This document shows, piece by piece, positions 1 to 7,591 of a stretch of 64,000 bases of DNA (the first letter of the stretch is position 1; each line of letters opens with the position of its first letter). Below the pieces are notes generated by a model. It was not told the DNA's origin and did no database searches. It saw nothing but the letters and a program-made list of their open reading frames with translations. This DNA is from an uncultured Fibrobacter sp. (GTDB lineage: Bacteria > Fibrobacterota > Fibrobacteria > Fibrobacterales > Fibrobacteraceae). The stretch is from assembly GCA_934699585.1 (NCBI GenBank), contig CAKUWY010000018.1, positions 6,174-70,173 of the forward strand, written 5' to 3'. The translations under genes were made by a program, and so were the position numbers.

Positions 1-338
1 TCCCGTTCATGGCTACTGAAAACATCATCATGGAAGGCGTCAAGAACGGCGGCGACCGCCAGGAACTCCACGAAGAAATCCGCGTGATGAGTATGGAAGC
101 GGGTAAGGTCGTGAAGGAACAGGGCAAGGACAATGACTTGCTCGAACGCGTGCTGAAGAACGAAAAGTTCCAGAAGCTCGGCATCACCGAAGCGAAGCTC
201 AAGGAAATCCTCGACCTCCGCAAGTTCGTGGGGCGCGCTCCGGGACAGGTCGTGAAGTTCGTGACCGAAGAAGTCCGCCCGGCTATTGAAGCCGTTCCGG
301 ATTGGAGCAACATTGATGCTGGAGAGCTTAAAGTTTAA
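1..338 (+). CDS. purB: Adenylosuccinate lyase, C-terminal part (gene begins before the window)
   Basis: The open frame enters from the left edge, reading Pro-Phe before the first Met, so only about the last 111 residues are present. The segment ATENIIMEGVKNGGDRQELH followed by EEIRVMS is typical of the C-terminal helical domain of bacterial adenylosuccinate lyase. That enzyme makes AMP from adenylosuccinate and also cleaves SAICAR in purine synthesis. The catalytic domain lies outside the window. The stop is followed by a perfect-looking hairpin at 372-412. The family call is firm, but start and full length cannot be judged here. Confidence 0.85.
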   Translation, partial: PFMATENIIMEGVKNGGDRQELHEEIRVMSMEAGKVVKEQGKDNDLLERVLKNEKFQKLGITEAKLKEILDLRKFVGRAPGQVVKFVTEEVRPAIEAVPDWSNIDAGELKV

Positions 339-371
339 AATCGCTTTATAACGCATCGCAATACTTCGTCA

Positions 372-412
372 CGCGAGCTCTCGCTGTATGTTTTATACAG
401 CTTCGGCTCGCG
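372..412. terminator. Hairpin downstream of purB, possible terminator
   Basis: Outer arms CGCGAGC and GCTCGCG enclose inner arms GCTGTAT and ATACAGC around a 4-nt loop. It sits between the convergent purB and THUMP methyltransferase genes. No clean T-run follows on either strand, so factor-independent termination is uncertain. It may instead be a dispersed palindrome. Confidence 0.35.
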
Positions 413-498
413 TTTCTCGTCTTGCTCGGTTCTAAATCGATTTTGTTTGGCTCGTTTCTAGGCGAATTTTTGTTATGACGCAACTTATAAAGGATGAT

Positions 499-1935
499 TT
501 AGTTGTTGCGATTAGCAATAGCGCCGATGTAACAATTCAGCGAGATGCCGCCGTGGCTGGTCTTGATGACCCTTGTACTTGGCAAGCCCAAGGCGGCACA
601 GTTCTTTAGAAGGTTGTCGCTGCAGGTGCCCTTGGGCGCAAGGATGGCAACGACCAAAGGGCGCCCAATTCCCTGTGCAAGTTCCGAAAGTTTTTTACCT
701 ATGCGGGCGTAGAGTGCTGGGGCATTTGTGTCCAGGCGTTTTCCGTAGGGCGGGTTCAGCACGATGATCACTCTGGCGTTGCTGCTGCCGTTTGAGGTAT
801 CGTGCCCGATGTTTGAAATTTCTTCGGGCGTGTAGCTGAAAAAGTCCTTTTGCCGCGGTGCGATGGGAGTCGGCTCGATTTTTGCGAGGGGACTGCACTC
901 TACGTTATGCCTGATGATTTTGACGGCCCGTTCTGAAATGTCGCTGGTGAGAATTTTGATTATTGATAAATCGTGATTTTGGACTGGATCCTTCGCGGCT
1001 TCGCCGCTCTGGATGACGCGGGTCAGGTAGTTCCACGTAGCTTCTTTGAAAGCGGGCTGGTGCTTGAGGGCAAAGTCGCGGCATTTTCCGGGAATGAGTC
1101 CGCTTGCCATGTAGGCGGCTTCTAGGCTGAAGGTGCCGCTGCCTGCCATGGGGTCTATGAGAGTGATGAGGTCGCCCGACGTGTCGGGCTTTGAGGTATG
1201 AGGTCGGGCTTCGCCCTTTGAGCAATGGATTGCCTCGAGGAGCATAGCGGCGGCGATAGTCTCCTTTAGGGGTGCGTCGTTGACAAAACGCTGGTGGCCC
1301 CGCTTGTAGAGTTCTTCTCCGGCCAGGTCTAGAGAGACTGTGCATCGGTCGTCGAGAAGGTTGACATAGAGATTTTGCGTCGGGGTGTTAGGGGCGGAGC
1401 CCCTAGGAGAGGGGGTAGCGGATGCGGCTAGGAGATCCCCGCCGGAGTTTACCCCGGACTGTGTTCCGGGGCCAGGATGACAAGGCGCAGGAGCGAGGGG
1501 GAGGCTTCCCCCTTTGAAAACATCGTAAAATCGTTCTGCCACCGCATCGCTGTGGTAAAGCTTGGAATGCTTGCAGTTGACGTGCACCAGTACGGAGTCA
1601 GGTGTGATTGGGACAGGGGGGAGGTAGAGTTCCCAGGGAATTTCGGCGACCTTCTTTTCTAGCTCGCGGAAATTTTCGGCCTTGAAGGAGGCGATGTCCA
1701 TGAGCACTCGGTTGGCGATGCGGCTGTGGGCTACGGCTTTCCAGGCTTCGGTCAGTTTGGCTTCGAAGGTGATTTTTCCGTCGGTGGTTTCGAAGGAGTC
1801 GTCTTTGGCGGCGACCCCGATTTGTCGCAGTTCTTGGACCAGGGTCGCCTCGAATCCCAGCGGCACAATAGCGGTGAAACGGTGGAGTTTCCCGTGGACT
1901 TGCCGCTTGATGCGCTTTTCGAGGTTTTCAAGCAT
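499..1935 (-). CDS. THUMP-domain class I RNA methyltransferase with repeat-derived insertions
   Basis: The 478-aa protein resembles the N-terminal half of RlmL, which modifies guanine N2 in 23S rRNA. An N-terminal THUMP-type region (about residues 15-135) is followed by an SAM-dependent methyltransferase fold with DPMAGSGTF (residues 261-269) and the catalytic NPPYG motif. Three low-complexity inserts interrupt otherwise family-like sequence: residues about 141-186, 239-255 and 307-319. Their DNA matches repeat families R2, R4 and R3 found between genes elsewhere in the window, and all keep the frame. The gene starts 17 nt after the ybjQ stop and is probably cotranscribed with it. The exact target nucleotide is not known. 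The inserts could be tolerated surface loops, or the gene could be decaying, but no stop or frameshift is seen. Confidence 0.8.
   Translation of the reverse strand: MLENLEKRIKRQVHGKLHRFTAIVPLGFEATLVQELRQIGVAAKDDSFETTDGKITFEAKLTEAWKAVAHSRIANRVLMDIASFKAENFRELEKKVAEIPWELYLPPVPITPDSVLVHVNCKHSKLYHSDAVAERFYDVFKGGSLPLAPAPCHPGPGTQSGVNSGGDLLAASATPSPRGSAPNTPTQNLYVNLLDDRCTVSLDLAGEELYKRGHQRFVNDAPLKETIAAAMLLEAIHCSKGEARPHTSKPDTSGDLITLIDPMAGSGTFSLEAAYMASGLIPGKCRDFALKHQPAFKEATWNYLTRVIQSGEAAKDPVQNHDLSIIKILTSDISERAVKIIRHNVECSPLAKIEPTPIAPRQKDFFSYTPEEISNIGHDTSNGSSNARVIIVLNPPYGKRLDTNAPALYARIGKKLSELAQGIGRPLVVAILAPKGTCSDNLLKNCAALGLPSTRVIKTSHGGISLNCYIGAIANRNN
979..1017. repeat. R3 hairpin unit embedded in the THUMP methyltransferase gene
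   Basis: Read on the minus strand this is CGTCATCC, a stem of AGCGGC-gaa-GCCGC, then GAAGGATCCAG. It is the same layout as the unit inside the LysE gene at 12917 but with a different, still paired, stem. It encodes about RVIQSGEAAKDPVQ and keeps the frame. Confidence 0.7.
1171..1221. repeat. R4 unit embedded in the THUMP methyltransferase gene
   Basis: It contains TATGAGGTCGGGCTTCGCCCT, with G/T variation after it, nearly identical to intergenic sequence at 51367-51395. It encodes the low-complexity stretch before the SAM-binding motif and keeps the frame. Confidence 0.7.
1378..1515. repeat. R2 unit embedded in the THUMP methyltransferase gene
   Basis: The block has TTAGGGGCGGAG near its left end, then CCTAGGAGAGGGGGTAGCGG, and ends in GAGGGGGAGGCTTCCCCC. 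The same order of blocks is found between genes at 28222-28375 and, in the other orientation, at 5380-5463 and 6890-6965. Here it is translated in frame as about 46 extra residues rich in Pro, Gly and Ser. Confidence 0.8.
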
Positions 1936-1952
1936 TTTGGACTGTGCGGAAT

Positions 1953-2264
1953 TTACTTGAACTTGACGGCGGTGCCGTAAACGATGATTTCGGCGGAGCC
2001 CGTCATGACGGAGGCGGTGGCGAAACGGACATTTATGATGGCGTCAGCCCCGATGCCTCGGGCCTGCTTTTCCATGCGCTCGATGGCGATGTTGCGGGCA
2101 TCGTTCAGCATCTCGGTGTAGCCTGCGATTTCGCCGCCTATGATGGTCTTGAGGCCTGCGAAGACGTCGCGGACCACGTTTTTGCTGAAGACCACGCTGC
2201 CGCGTACCAACTGGAGGGTCTCGAATTCCTTGCCGGTGATAAAGTCCGTATTGTAAAGCTGCAT
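1953..2264 (-). CDS. YbjQ/UPF0145 family protein
   Basis: This small protein of 103 aa matches the YbjQ (DUF74) family along its full length, including GEIAGYTEMLNDARNIAIER and the segment GADAIINVRFATA. The family is thought to form pentameric rings and is loosely annotated as heavy-metal binding, with no settled function. The start is the only Met of the family-like N-terminus (MQLYNTDF). It is the first gene of a likely two-gene unit with the THUMP methyltransferase. Upstream lies the array of large palindromes at 2361-2569, which could influence its expression. Confidence 0.85.
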   Translation of the reverse strand: MQLYNTDFITGKEFETLQLVRGSVVFSKNVVRDVFAGLKTIIGGEIAGYTEMLNDARNIAIERMEKQARGIGADAIINVRFATASVMTGSAEIIVYGTAVKFK

Positions 2265-2360
2265 GGCGGCCTCCTTTTTTCTTGTCTACGGCAACAATAT
2301 ATAAATCGGCGGCTTCAGGACGGCATATGGGCGGCAGAAAAGCTCGTTTTCGGAGTGGCG

Positions 2361-2569
2361 GGCCTATAAAAGTGCTTTTTGGTGCGCTTTTATATGCCTT
2401 TTGTTAATTTGTTTGTAGTTAATTTGGAGGGTTGGGTCTCAAAAATACATATAAATCTTATCAAATAGAATGTTTTATATGTACTTTTGTTAATTTGTGT
2501 GTAACATTTTTGCGTTCTTGGAGGGGAGAGGGGCATATAAAAGGCCCCTTGGGGACGGTTTTATAGGTA
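2361..2569. repeat. Three large palindromes at 85-86 bp spacing
   Basis: Palindromes lie at 2361-2398, 2446-2482 and 2532-2569. All share a TATAAA...TTTATA core but have different outer and inner stem bases that still pair. The first two are each followed by TTTTGTTAATTTG and then TTGTA or TGTGTA. The array fills the gap between the acyltransferase stop and the ybjQ start, both on the minus strand. It could be tandem operators, a processed RNA, or stacked terminators. Confidence 0.7.
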
Positions 2570-2577
2570 CGCACCCT

Positions 2578-3627
2578 CTAAAAGAACCTCTTAAAAAAGG
2601 AAATGGGCCTGAAAAGTGCCGTCACCAGCAGGGAAACGGCAAAAACGGCCGCCGCCACGACGGGAACCACGACGATGGGGTGGGGCGAGAGGAGCGACAG
2701 CTCGAGTCCGTAGAAAAGCTTGATGAAAAGTGGGTGAATCAGGTACACGCCCAGCATGCAGGCCGAAACGAAGGTGAGGCGGCGGTTTGTGGTCAGCACG
2801 CCCCGGTACCGTTCACAGAAAAAGCAGAAAATGGCGGCGGCAATCAGGAAGGTGGTTGGCTGGAAATTGCCCAAAAAATATTCGTTGGGCTTGGAGCGGT
2901 CGATAGAAAAGTACGTGGAGGAGACGAAGGCGAACGCCCAGGAGGCAACGGCCGAGAGGTACAGGATTTTTCGGGCCAGGGGTTTCAGGCCGTAGTGGGA
3001 AATGTAGAATCCGGTGAGGTAGAAGCCCGCGAAGGTGGTACATCCCTGGATGCGGATGTTCTTGTAGAGCGTAAAGTCGGCCAGGCGTTCCAACAGGTGG
3101 TTCACCATGGGGAGTACCAGGCCAAAGCAGAAGAAGATGCCGATGACGTAGAGGACCATGCGATGGCTGGCATGTTCGGTAAAGACCCGTATGGCCGGGG
3201 TTAGAACGTAGAGCCCAGCGATGGTGTAAAGGAACCAGAGGTGGGTGGGTGGCTTGGTGAAAAGCAGGAGTGGCGTGGCGAAAATGTCTTTGACAGTCCC
3301 GCCGGCGACGAGGGTGTTGACCGTTCCGTAGACGACGACCCAGAACACCAGCAAAAGCAAGATGCGGGTGAGATTCTTGCCCAGGACTTTCTCCGGCGGG
3401 TGGGCGTACCGGGGCGAAAGCATGAACGCCCCGCTGATCATGATGAACACGCCCACGCCGAAGCGGGCGATGCTGTTGTAAAAGTTCAGGGTGAGCCACT
3501 CGTCGGTACGCACGGGAATGTTGTACCAGGCGGAGGTGACGGTGTGTTGGAAAACGACGGAAAAGGCCGCTATGATTCTCAGGATTTCGGCGTAGAGTTC
3601 CCTAGGCTTTACGGGAGTCATTTCCAT
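2578..3627 (-). CDS. Acyltransferase family 3 membrane protein
   Basis: The 349-aa polytopic membrane protein belongs to the acyltransferase 3 family (OafA/WecH-like), which O-acylates sugars or other envelope molecules. The N-terminus carries the family signature of an early helix with RIIAAFSVVFQHT, whose Arg and His are thought to be catalytic. This is followed by FGVGVFIMISGAFM and about nine further hydrophobic segments. The substrate cannot be told. The start lies 5 nt after the stop of the ThrH-like gene, so the two are probably cotranscribed. It is the last gene before the palindrome array. Confidence 0.85.
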   Translation of the reverse strand: MEMTPVKPRELYAEILRIIAAFSVVFQHTVTSAWYNIPVRTDEWLTLNFYNSIARFGVGVFIMISGAFMLSPRYAHPPEKVLGKNLTRILLLLVFWVVVYGTVNTLVAGGTVKDIFATPLLLFTKPPTHLWFLYTIAGLYVLTPAIRVFTEHASHRMVLYVIGIFFCFGLVLPMVNHLLERLADFTLYKNIRIQGCTTFAGFYLTGFYISHYGLKPLARKILYLSAVASWAFAFVSSTYFSIDRSKPNEYFLGNFQPTTFLIAAAIFCFFCERYRGVLTTNRRLTFVSACMLGVYLIHPLFIKLFYGLELSLLSPHPIVVVPVVAAAVFAVSLLVTALFRPISFFKRFF

Positions 3628-3632
3628 GCCGT

Positions 3633-4250
3633 TTAGAGCGTCGCCTGGAACTGGTGGAACTTTTCCAGCAGCTCGGCGTAGGTCTTGGTGGCCTCCAGTT
3701 GCGGGAATTGGGCCACGATGGAGTCCGGCGCGCAGAAGAAGCAGCCCTTGTCGGCCTGCAGGAGCATGCCGGTATCGTTGAAGGAATCTCCCGAGGCGAA
3801 CACCTTGAAGTTCAGGTCCTGCAGGTGCTTTACCACCTTGGTCTTCTGGTCGGTAAGGCGCAGGTGGTAGCCCACGATGCGGTCGTTTTGTACTTCCAGG
3901 TTATGGCAGAAGATGGTGGGGAAGGCGAGGTTCCTCATGATGGGGTAGGCGAATTCCTGGAAGGTGTCCGAAAGGATAATCACCTGGGTCTCGTCCCGGA
4001 GCTGGTCCATAAAGGCGCGGGCGCCGTCGAGCAGGCCCAGGTTCGCAATGACGTTCTGGATGTCCGAAAGCTTGATGCCTTCGCGGTCGAGAATCTTGAT
4101 GCGGCCCTTCATGAGCTCGTCGTAGTTGGGAATGTCGCGGGTGGTCAGGCGCAGGTCAGCGACACCCGTCTTTTCGGCGACGGCAATCCAGATTTCGGGG
4201 GCGAGAACTCCTTCCAGGTCCAGGGTAACGACACATTGCTTGGTGAACAT
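3633..4250 (-). CDS. thrH: ThrH-like HAD phosphatase (phosphoserine phosphatase/homoserine phosphotransferase)
   Basis: The 205-aa HAD-superfamily enzyme has motif I DLEGVLAPEIW (nucleophile Asp11, with Glu13 in place of the usual second Asp, as in ThrH), motif II Ser94 in ILSDTF, and motif III/IV GDSFND at 154-159. ThrH of Pseudomonas dephosphorylates phosphoserine and can move the phosphate to homoserine, so a role in serine or threonine synthesis is likely. No other serine or threonine gene is nearby. R4 repeat lies just upstream. Confidence 0.85.
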   Translation of the reverse strand: MFTKQCVVTLDLEGVLAPEIWIAVAEKTGVADLRLTTRDIPNYDELMKGRIKILDREGIKLSDIQNVIANLGLLDGARAFMDQLRDETQVIILSDTFQEFAYPIMRNLAFPTIFCHNLEVQNDRIVGYHLRLTDQKTKVVKHLQDLNFKVFASGDSFNDTGMLLQADKGCFFCAPDSIVAQFPQLEATKTYAELLEKFHQFQATL

Positions 4251-4253
4251 AGG

Positions 4254-4425
4254 GCTTGTTAGTTGGTGGTTAGTGATAAGGTATGAGGTTTGGGGTCGCG
4301 CTAAAGCGCTTTGAGGTCGCTTCGCTTTGAGGTTTGAGTAATCTTGTTGGCATTCCCCGCAGATTCGTTTTCATTAGCATTCGCTCATAACCTCATAGCT
4401 CAGAGCCTTGCGACGCAAGGCGACC
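4254..4425. repeat. Intergenic R4 repeat region
   Basis: A gene-free stretch of small hairpins (for example CGCTAAAGCG and a GCGACGCAAGGC-type loop) separated by GAGGTTTGAG and TCATAGCTCA blocks. Related sequence occurs at 46932-47065 and 51337-51485. No ORF with coding character is seen. Confidence 0.6.
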
Positions 4426-5307
4426 TCACGGCTGATTTCGTTCCTTTATAATTTCTCTCAGGTCTGCAATCGTAATCTGGTACGGAGTGCGGCAGAAATC
4501 GCAGATGACTTCCAGGTCCTTGCCTTCGGCTTCCAGGTCCTGCAGGTCCTGGAGGGGGAGGGTGGCAAGGGTCGCCAAGGTGCGTTCGTGGCTGCAGGGG
4601 CAATAGGCCCTGGGGTCGATTTCTTTCACGATATCGATTTCGTAGGGGCCCCGCAGCTGGTCCAGAAGCTCGTCCAGGTCAAATCCTTCGGGGGTGTTCA
4701 TGTCGCAGAACTTGGGCAGGTTCTGCACGATGACCTCTATCAGGTTGATGTCCTTGTCTTCCAGGTCCGGGAACGCCTCGATGTAGAAACCGGCGGCGTA
4801 GTCCAGCTTGCTCGGGTCCTGGGCGTTAAAAGCGGCCTCGATGCCAACGGCGGAGCAGATCTGCTCCGATTGCAACAGGTAGGTGGCCAGGTTCTGGCCC
4901 ATGGATACCGACGGAGCCTCGATGATGCTCTCGTGGACCCGCTTGCCCTGCTCGTTCAGCTTGACCACGCGGATGCTCTGGGGAATCAGGGCGGGCTCGT
5001 TACCGCCCACGGCGGCAAGTTCCGGCTGCGGGATCATGGCACGCACCAGGCCCTGGGGCGTCGTGTCCGACTGCACCAGCGTGATTTCGCCGCCAAAACG
5101 GGTGGTCAGCGACACGGTTCCCGGAAACTTCAGCGAGGCGCTCAAAAAAATGCTTGCGATGGAGTTCTCGGCCAAAAGCTTCAGGGCGAAACCCTGTGCG
5201 TTGTGCTTTTTGCCGATTTCGTTCATCGTCGCGGTCAAATCGACGACAATCAGGCGGAAGGGCGTTCTCTTGCCCGTGGCGCGGATAATGCGGTCCTTGA
5301 AATTCAT
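4426..5307 (-). CDS. hslO: Hsp33 redox-regulated chaperone
   Basis: The 293-aa cytosolic holdase chaperone is switched on by oxidation. The C-terminal zinc switch is clear: Cys236 and Cys238 in CPC, a 30-residue gap, then Cys269 and Cys272 in CDFC, matching the CxC...CxxC pattern of the family. The N-terminal chaperone core spans about 1-180. The start is chosen because TATCTTTG (5312-5319 on the minus strand) lies 4 nt upstream, leaving no room for a ribosome binding site. This suggests a leaderless mRNA. Repeats separate it from the ThrH-like gene, so it may be transcribed alone. Confidence 0.92.
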   Translation of the reverse strand: MNFKDRIIRATGKRTPFRLIVVDLTATMNEIGKKHNAQGFALKLLAENSIASIFLSASLKFPGTVSLTTRFGGEITLVQSDTTPQGLVRAMIPQPELAAVGGNEPALIPQSIRVVKLNEQGKRVHESIIEAPSVSMGQNLATYLLQSEQICSAVGIEAAFNAQDPSKLDYAAGFYIEAFPDLEDKDINLIEVIVQNLPKFCDMNTPEGFDLDELLDQLRGPYEIDIVKEIDPRAYCPCSHERTLATLATLPLQDLQDLEAEGKDLEVICDFCRTPYQITIADLREIIKERNQP

Positions 5308-5311
5308 GGCA

Positions 5312-5319
5312 CAAAGATA
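5312..5319 (-). promoter_or_regulatory. Probable -10 box of hslO
   Basis: TATCTTTG on the minus strand, four bases before the hslO ATG. The identical octamer precedes the tRNA-Pro gene (7677-7684). At this distance transcription would start at or next to the start codon. Confidence 0.6.
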
Positions 5320-5379
5320 GAATAGTGGTTGGTGGTTAGTGGCTAGTGGTTAGGGACGAGGGAGGGAAAAAGCCCTTGG

Positions 5380-5463
5380 ATAGGTGGGGGGAGGTCTCCC
5401 CCTCGCTTCAGCCACGGCTTCCGCTACCCCCTCTCCTAGGAGGCTCCGTCCCCTAAGACCCCC
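5380..5463. repeat. R2 repeat, intergenic copy
   Basis: It contains GGGGGGAGGTCTCCCCCTCG and later CCCCCTCTCCTAGGAGG. It is the reverse orientation of the unit translated inside the THUMP methyltransferase gene. It lies in the 512-bp gap between hslO and the lipoprotein gene. Confidence 0.65.
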
Positions 5464-5481
5464 GAAAGCAGAGATGTTCGA

Positions 5482-5795
5482 AATAGCGAGATTATGGAAA
5501 TCTCGCACTTTCCTACCGGAATAGCGAGATTGGACAAGAACTTCGCCATGCTTCAGTTCTTGCCCTACGGGTTAAGCCTTCGGCTTAATCCCTAAATCGG
5601 CTATATTCACTTTGTTCATCGCCGATTCAGTGCCAAAACAGTCACTTTGTTCCTGTTTTGCCCTTCGGGCTTGCCTGCGATTCTCGCAGGTCAAGGCCTC
5701 CGCATCTGCGTTTCACTTCATTCCGCAGTTGCGTAGTCGAACTCACGACCTCTTGCTCCCGAAGCAAGCGCTCTACCAGGCTGAGCTATAGTGGG
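5482..5795. repeat. R1 repeat copy A with a 54-nt tRNA-Pro fragment
   Basis: The order is: CGGAATAGCGAGAT at 5517-5530 (equal to the tRNA-Pro 3' end on the minus strand), a hairpin with arms CAAGAAC and GTTCTTG, a TTAAGCC/GGCTTAA hairpin, a GCCGATT-type hairpin, further hairpins, and then 5737-5790, which is identical to tRNA-Pro 7607-7660. The T-arm is split by the hairpin block, and the 5' acceptor side (GTGGGGC on the plus strand) does not pair with the 3' end. It is therefore not a working tRNA. Confidence 0.75.
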
Positions 5796-5806
5796 GCTAA
5801 ATTTTT

Positions 5807-5814
5807 TATATTTG
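5807..5814 (+). promoter_or_regulatory. Probable -10 box of the small lipoprotein gene
   Basis: TATATTTG followed by five bases and the ATG. The same spacing and nearly the same bases (TTTGTGCCCATG) occur before folC at 23366. Confidence 0.6.
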
Positions 5815-5819
5815 TGCCC

Positions 5820-6341
5820 ATGAAAAATTTTCCCGCATTAAAACTTTGCGCCCTAGGGCTTGCGCTGTTAATTCCCACTGGTTGCGCCTATATGATGGAG
5901 AACGATTCCGGGTCGCCGGAAATACTTTCCATAGAAGACTTTCAGGGGTGCTTCTACGAAGAGTATTTTAGTGACTATAGCGACGAAACAACACCCGATA
6001 CGTTGCTGTTTGGTAGCCTAGACTGTCGCAAAGTATGCGTTTACGGGGATTCGGTGGTCAAGTCGAGATATACGCAATATAGATCCTATATGACCAAAGA
6101 TTCTTCATCGCTTATTCCAACGGAATCGCCGTCAAAAAGGGATACGATTTTTTCGACATTGAAAATTCTGGAACCAGAAGTGGATGGCTTCTTTAGAAAG
6201 AATATTTCTGGATTCGATTGGGATGTTTGCAAGACTGAAAACTATGTTGTTTATTGTCGTGAACGCCGTTCTGTCAACCATGAAACCGTTGAAGTTTGGG
6301 CAGAAATTAAGCGGGAGGCTAATTTATGCAACGCCTTCTAG
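5820..6341 (+). CDS. Small hypothetical lipoprotein
   Basis: The 173-aa protein begins with a lipoprotein signal ending LLIPTGC, giving a lipidated Cys at position 22. The mature part is rich in Ser, Asp and Tyr and has several further Cys residues. I do not recognise a family. The ATG is chosen because TATATTTG at 5807-5814 sits 5 nt before it and because it opens a good signal peptide. An upstream in-frame extension would only translate repeat. It overlaps the next gene by 16 nt, so the two are probably made together as envelope proteins. Confidence 0.7.
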   Translation: MKNFPALKLCALGLALLIPTGCAYMMENDSGSPEILSIEDFQGCFYEEYFSDYSDETTPDTLLFGSLDCRKVCVYGDSVVKSRYTQYRSYMTKDSSSLIPTESPSKRDTIFSTLKILEPEVDGFFRKNISGFDWDVCKTENYVVYCRERRSVNHETVEVWAEIKREANLCNAF

Positions 6342-6889
6342 TCTTTTGCCTACTGGCTCTTTGCATTAACGCGCATGCCGTATTCTTGGCGGGCTATGTA
6401 GGCGATAGCCGAATTCAGTCTTCCAACGACATCTACAAACCCGCCGGAATTGTGGGACTTTCTTTGGACGCGGGGTTCTTTAATGAACCCGAAAATATCG
6501 TGGACTACAAACTCTCCTTTGTACTCAAGCGGTTCGGTTATTCTCACCATGATGGCGATGAAACTGTTTCGCTCTGGAGCATCGGAATAAAGCCTTTGAC
6601 ATGGTCCATTACACTCTACGATGTGTCTCTGGAACTGTATGGCTCGTTCAACTACATATTTTCCACAAACGGAAATACCGAGTATTTCGAAAGCAAACTT
6701 TATAGGAAAACTGATGCCGCTAGTTACACCTATGGTTATGGGTATCGGCTAGGCTATAACATCAATCCCCAGTTCTTTGTGGCGCTCCAGATGGATATGC
6801 AGTTTATGGAGTGGAGGTCTAACCGCGTTGCAAACAACGAATATATCGGCGGGGTAGGACTCTCCTTCCAGTGGAACTTGCCTTTGTAG
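6326..6889 (+). CDS. Hypothetical outer-membrane beta-barrel-like protein
   Basis: The 187-aa protein has a cleavable signal peptide (MQRLLVFCLLALCINAHA). The mature part alternates hydrophobic and polar residues with many Tyr, Phe and Trp, ending in a strand-like FQWNLPL, as in small outer-membrane barrels. No named family is recognised. It overlaps the upstream lipoprotein gene by 16 nt, suggesting translational coupling and a shared envelope role. Confidence 0.65.
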   Translation: MQRLLVFCLLALCINAHAVFLAGYVGDSRIQSSNDIYKPAGIVGLSLDAGFFNEPENIVDYKLSFVLKRFGYSHHDGDETVSLWSIGIKPLTWSITLYDVSLELYGSFNYIFSTNGNTEYFESKLYRKTDAASYTYGYGYRLGYNINPQFFVALQMDMQFMEWRSNRVANNEYIGGVGLSFQWNLPL

Positions 6890-7075
6890 CAGGGGGAGGC
6901 CTCCCCCTCGGCGAAGCCTATAGTCTTCGCCTACCCCCTCTCCTAAGGGCTTCGCCCTTAAAAACCTGAATGCGGAGGGATGGCGAGATGAGACAAAAAC
7001 CTCGTGATACTCGGTTTTTGCCCTTCGGGTTAAGCCTACTGCTAGGATGTCATCCCCGCGCAGGCGGGGATCTCC
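6890..7075. repeat. R2 unit, truncated R1 unit and an R3 hairpin
   Basis: R2 (GGGGGAGGCCTCCCCC and CCCCCTCTCCTAAGG) is followed by a shortened R1 copy at 6981-7040 with arms CAAAAACC (6994-7001) and GGTTTTTG (7013-7020). This is cut off by an R3 hairpin (GTCATCCCCGCGCAGGCGGG) at about 7049. The nesting shows R3 joined to R1 after R1 was in place. Confidence 0.6.
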
Positions 7076-7089
7076 GTGCAGTTTGGCAT

Positions 7090-7353
7090 CGGAATAGCGA
7101 GATAAGACAAAGCCTTCATTATATTCAGGCTTTGCCCTACGGGTTAAGCCTTTGGCTTAATCTCTGAATCGGCTGTATTCACTTTGTTCATCGCCGATTC
7201 AGTGCCAAAACAGTCACTTTGTTCCTGTTTTGCCCTTCGGGCTTGCCGTGCTTTGCACGGTCAAGGCCTCCCGCGTCGCGTTTCACTTCGTTCCGCTCCG
7301 CGGTAGTCGAACTCACTTCGTGAGTTCTCATCTCGCGCCCATTCCGATACGAA
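7090..7353. repeat. R1 repeat copy B, long form
   Basis: It starts with CGGAATAGCGAGAT (7090-7103). Then come arms CAAAGCC/GGCTTTG, TTAAGCC/GGCTTAA and GAATCGGC/GCCGATTC, then extra hairpins CAAAACAG/CTGTTTTG and CCGTG/CACGG. It ends in the palindrome GAACTCACTTCGTGAGTTC and CATCTCGCG...ATTCCGATACG, an inverted copy of the tRNA-Pro 3' end. No ORF of interest is seen. Confidence 0.75.
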
Positions 7354-7401
7354 AGGGCTCCAGCATTGGGATTGCAATGTTATGGACGAAGCCCTTTCTA
7401 C

Positions 7402-7556
7402 CGGAATAGCGAGATAAGACAAAGCCTTCATTATATTCAGGCTTTGCCCTTCGGGTTAAGCCTGCGGCTTAATCTCTGAATCGGCTATATTCACTTCGTT
7501 CATCGCCGATTCAGTCGAACTCACTTCGTGAGTTCTCATCTCGCGTAATATTCCGA
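7402..7556. repeat. R1 repeat copy C, short form, ending at the tRNA-Pro terminator
   Basis: CGGAATAGCGAGAT (7402-7415) is followed by the three core hairpins without the long-form extension. The same GAACTCACTTCGTGAGTTC palindrome and an inverted tRNA-Pro 3' end follow. It runs directly into the terminator hairpin of the tRNA-Pro gene. Confidence 0.75.
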
Positions 7557-7560
7557 TACG

Positions 7561-7587
7561 AAAAAGGCACCCACAGGGGGTGCCTTT
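7561..7587 (-). terminator. Intrinsic terminator of tRNA-Pro
   Basis: On the minus strand AAAGGCACCCCC-tgt-GGGTGCCTTTTT forms a GC-rich stem followed by a T-run, starting 4 nt after the tRNA. The surrounding sequence extends the pairing into the tRNA 3' end (see findings). Confidence 0.85.
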
Positions 7588-7591
7588 CGTA

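Noticed and set aside
499..1935. THUMP methyltransferase as a pseudogene
   Set aside because: Despite three inserts there is no stop or frameshift, and the SAM and NPPYG motifs are intact.
5737..5795. Second tRNA-Pro gene
   Set aside because: The anticodon and D-arms are identical to the real gene, but the T-arm is interrupted and the acceptor halves do not pair. It is part of R1 copy A.
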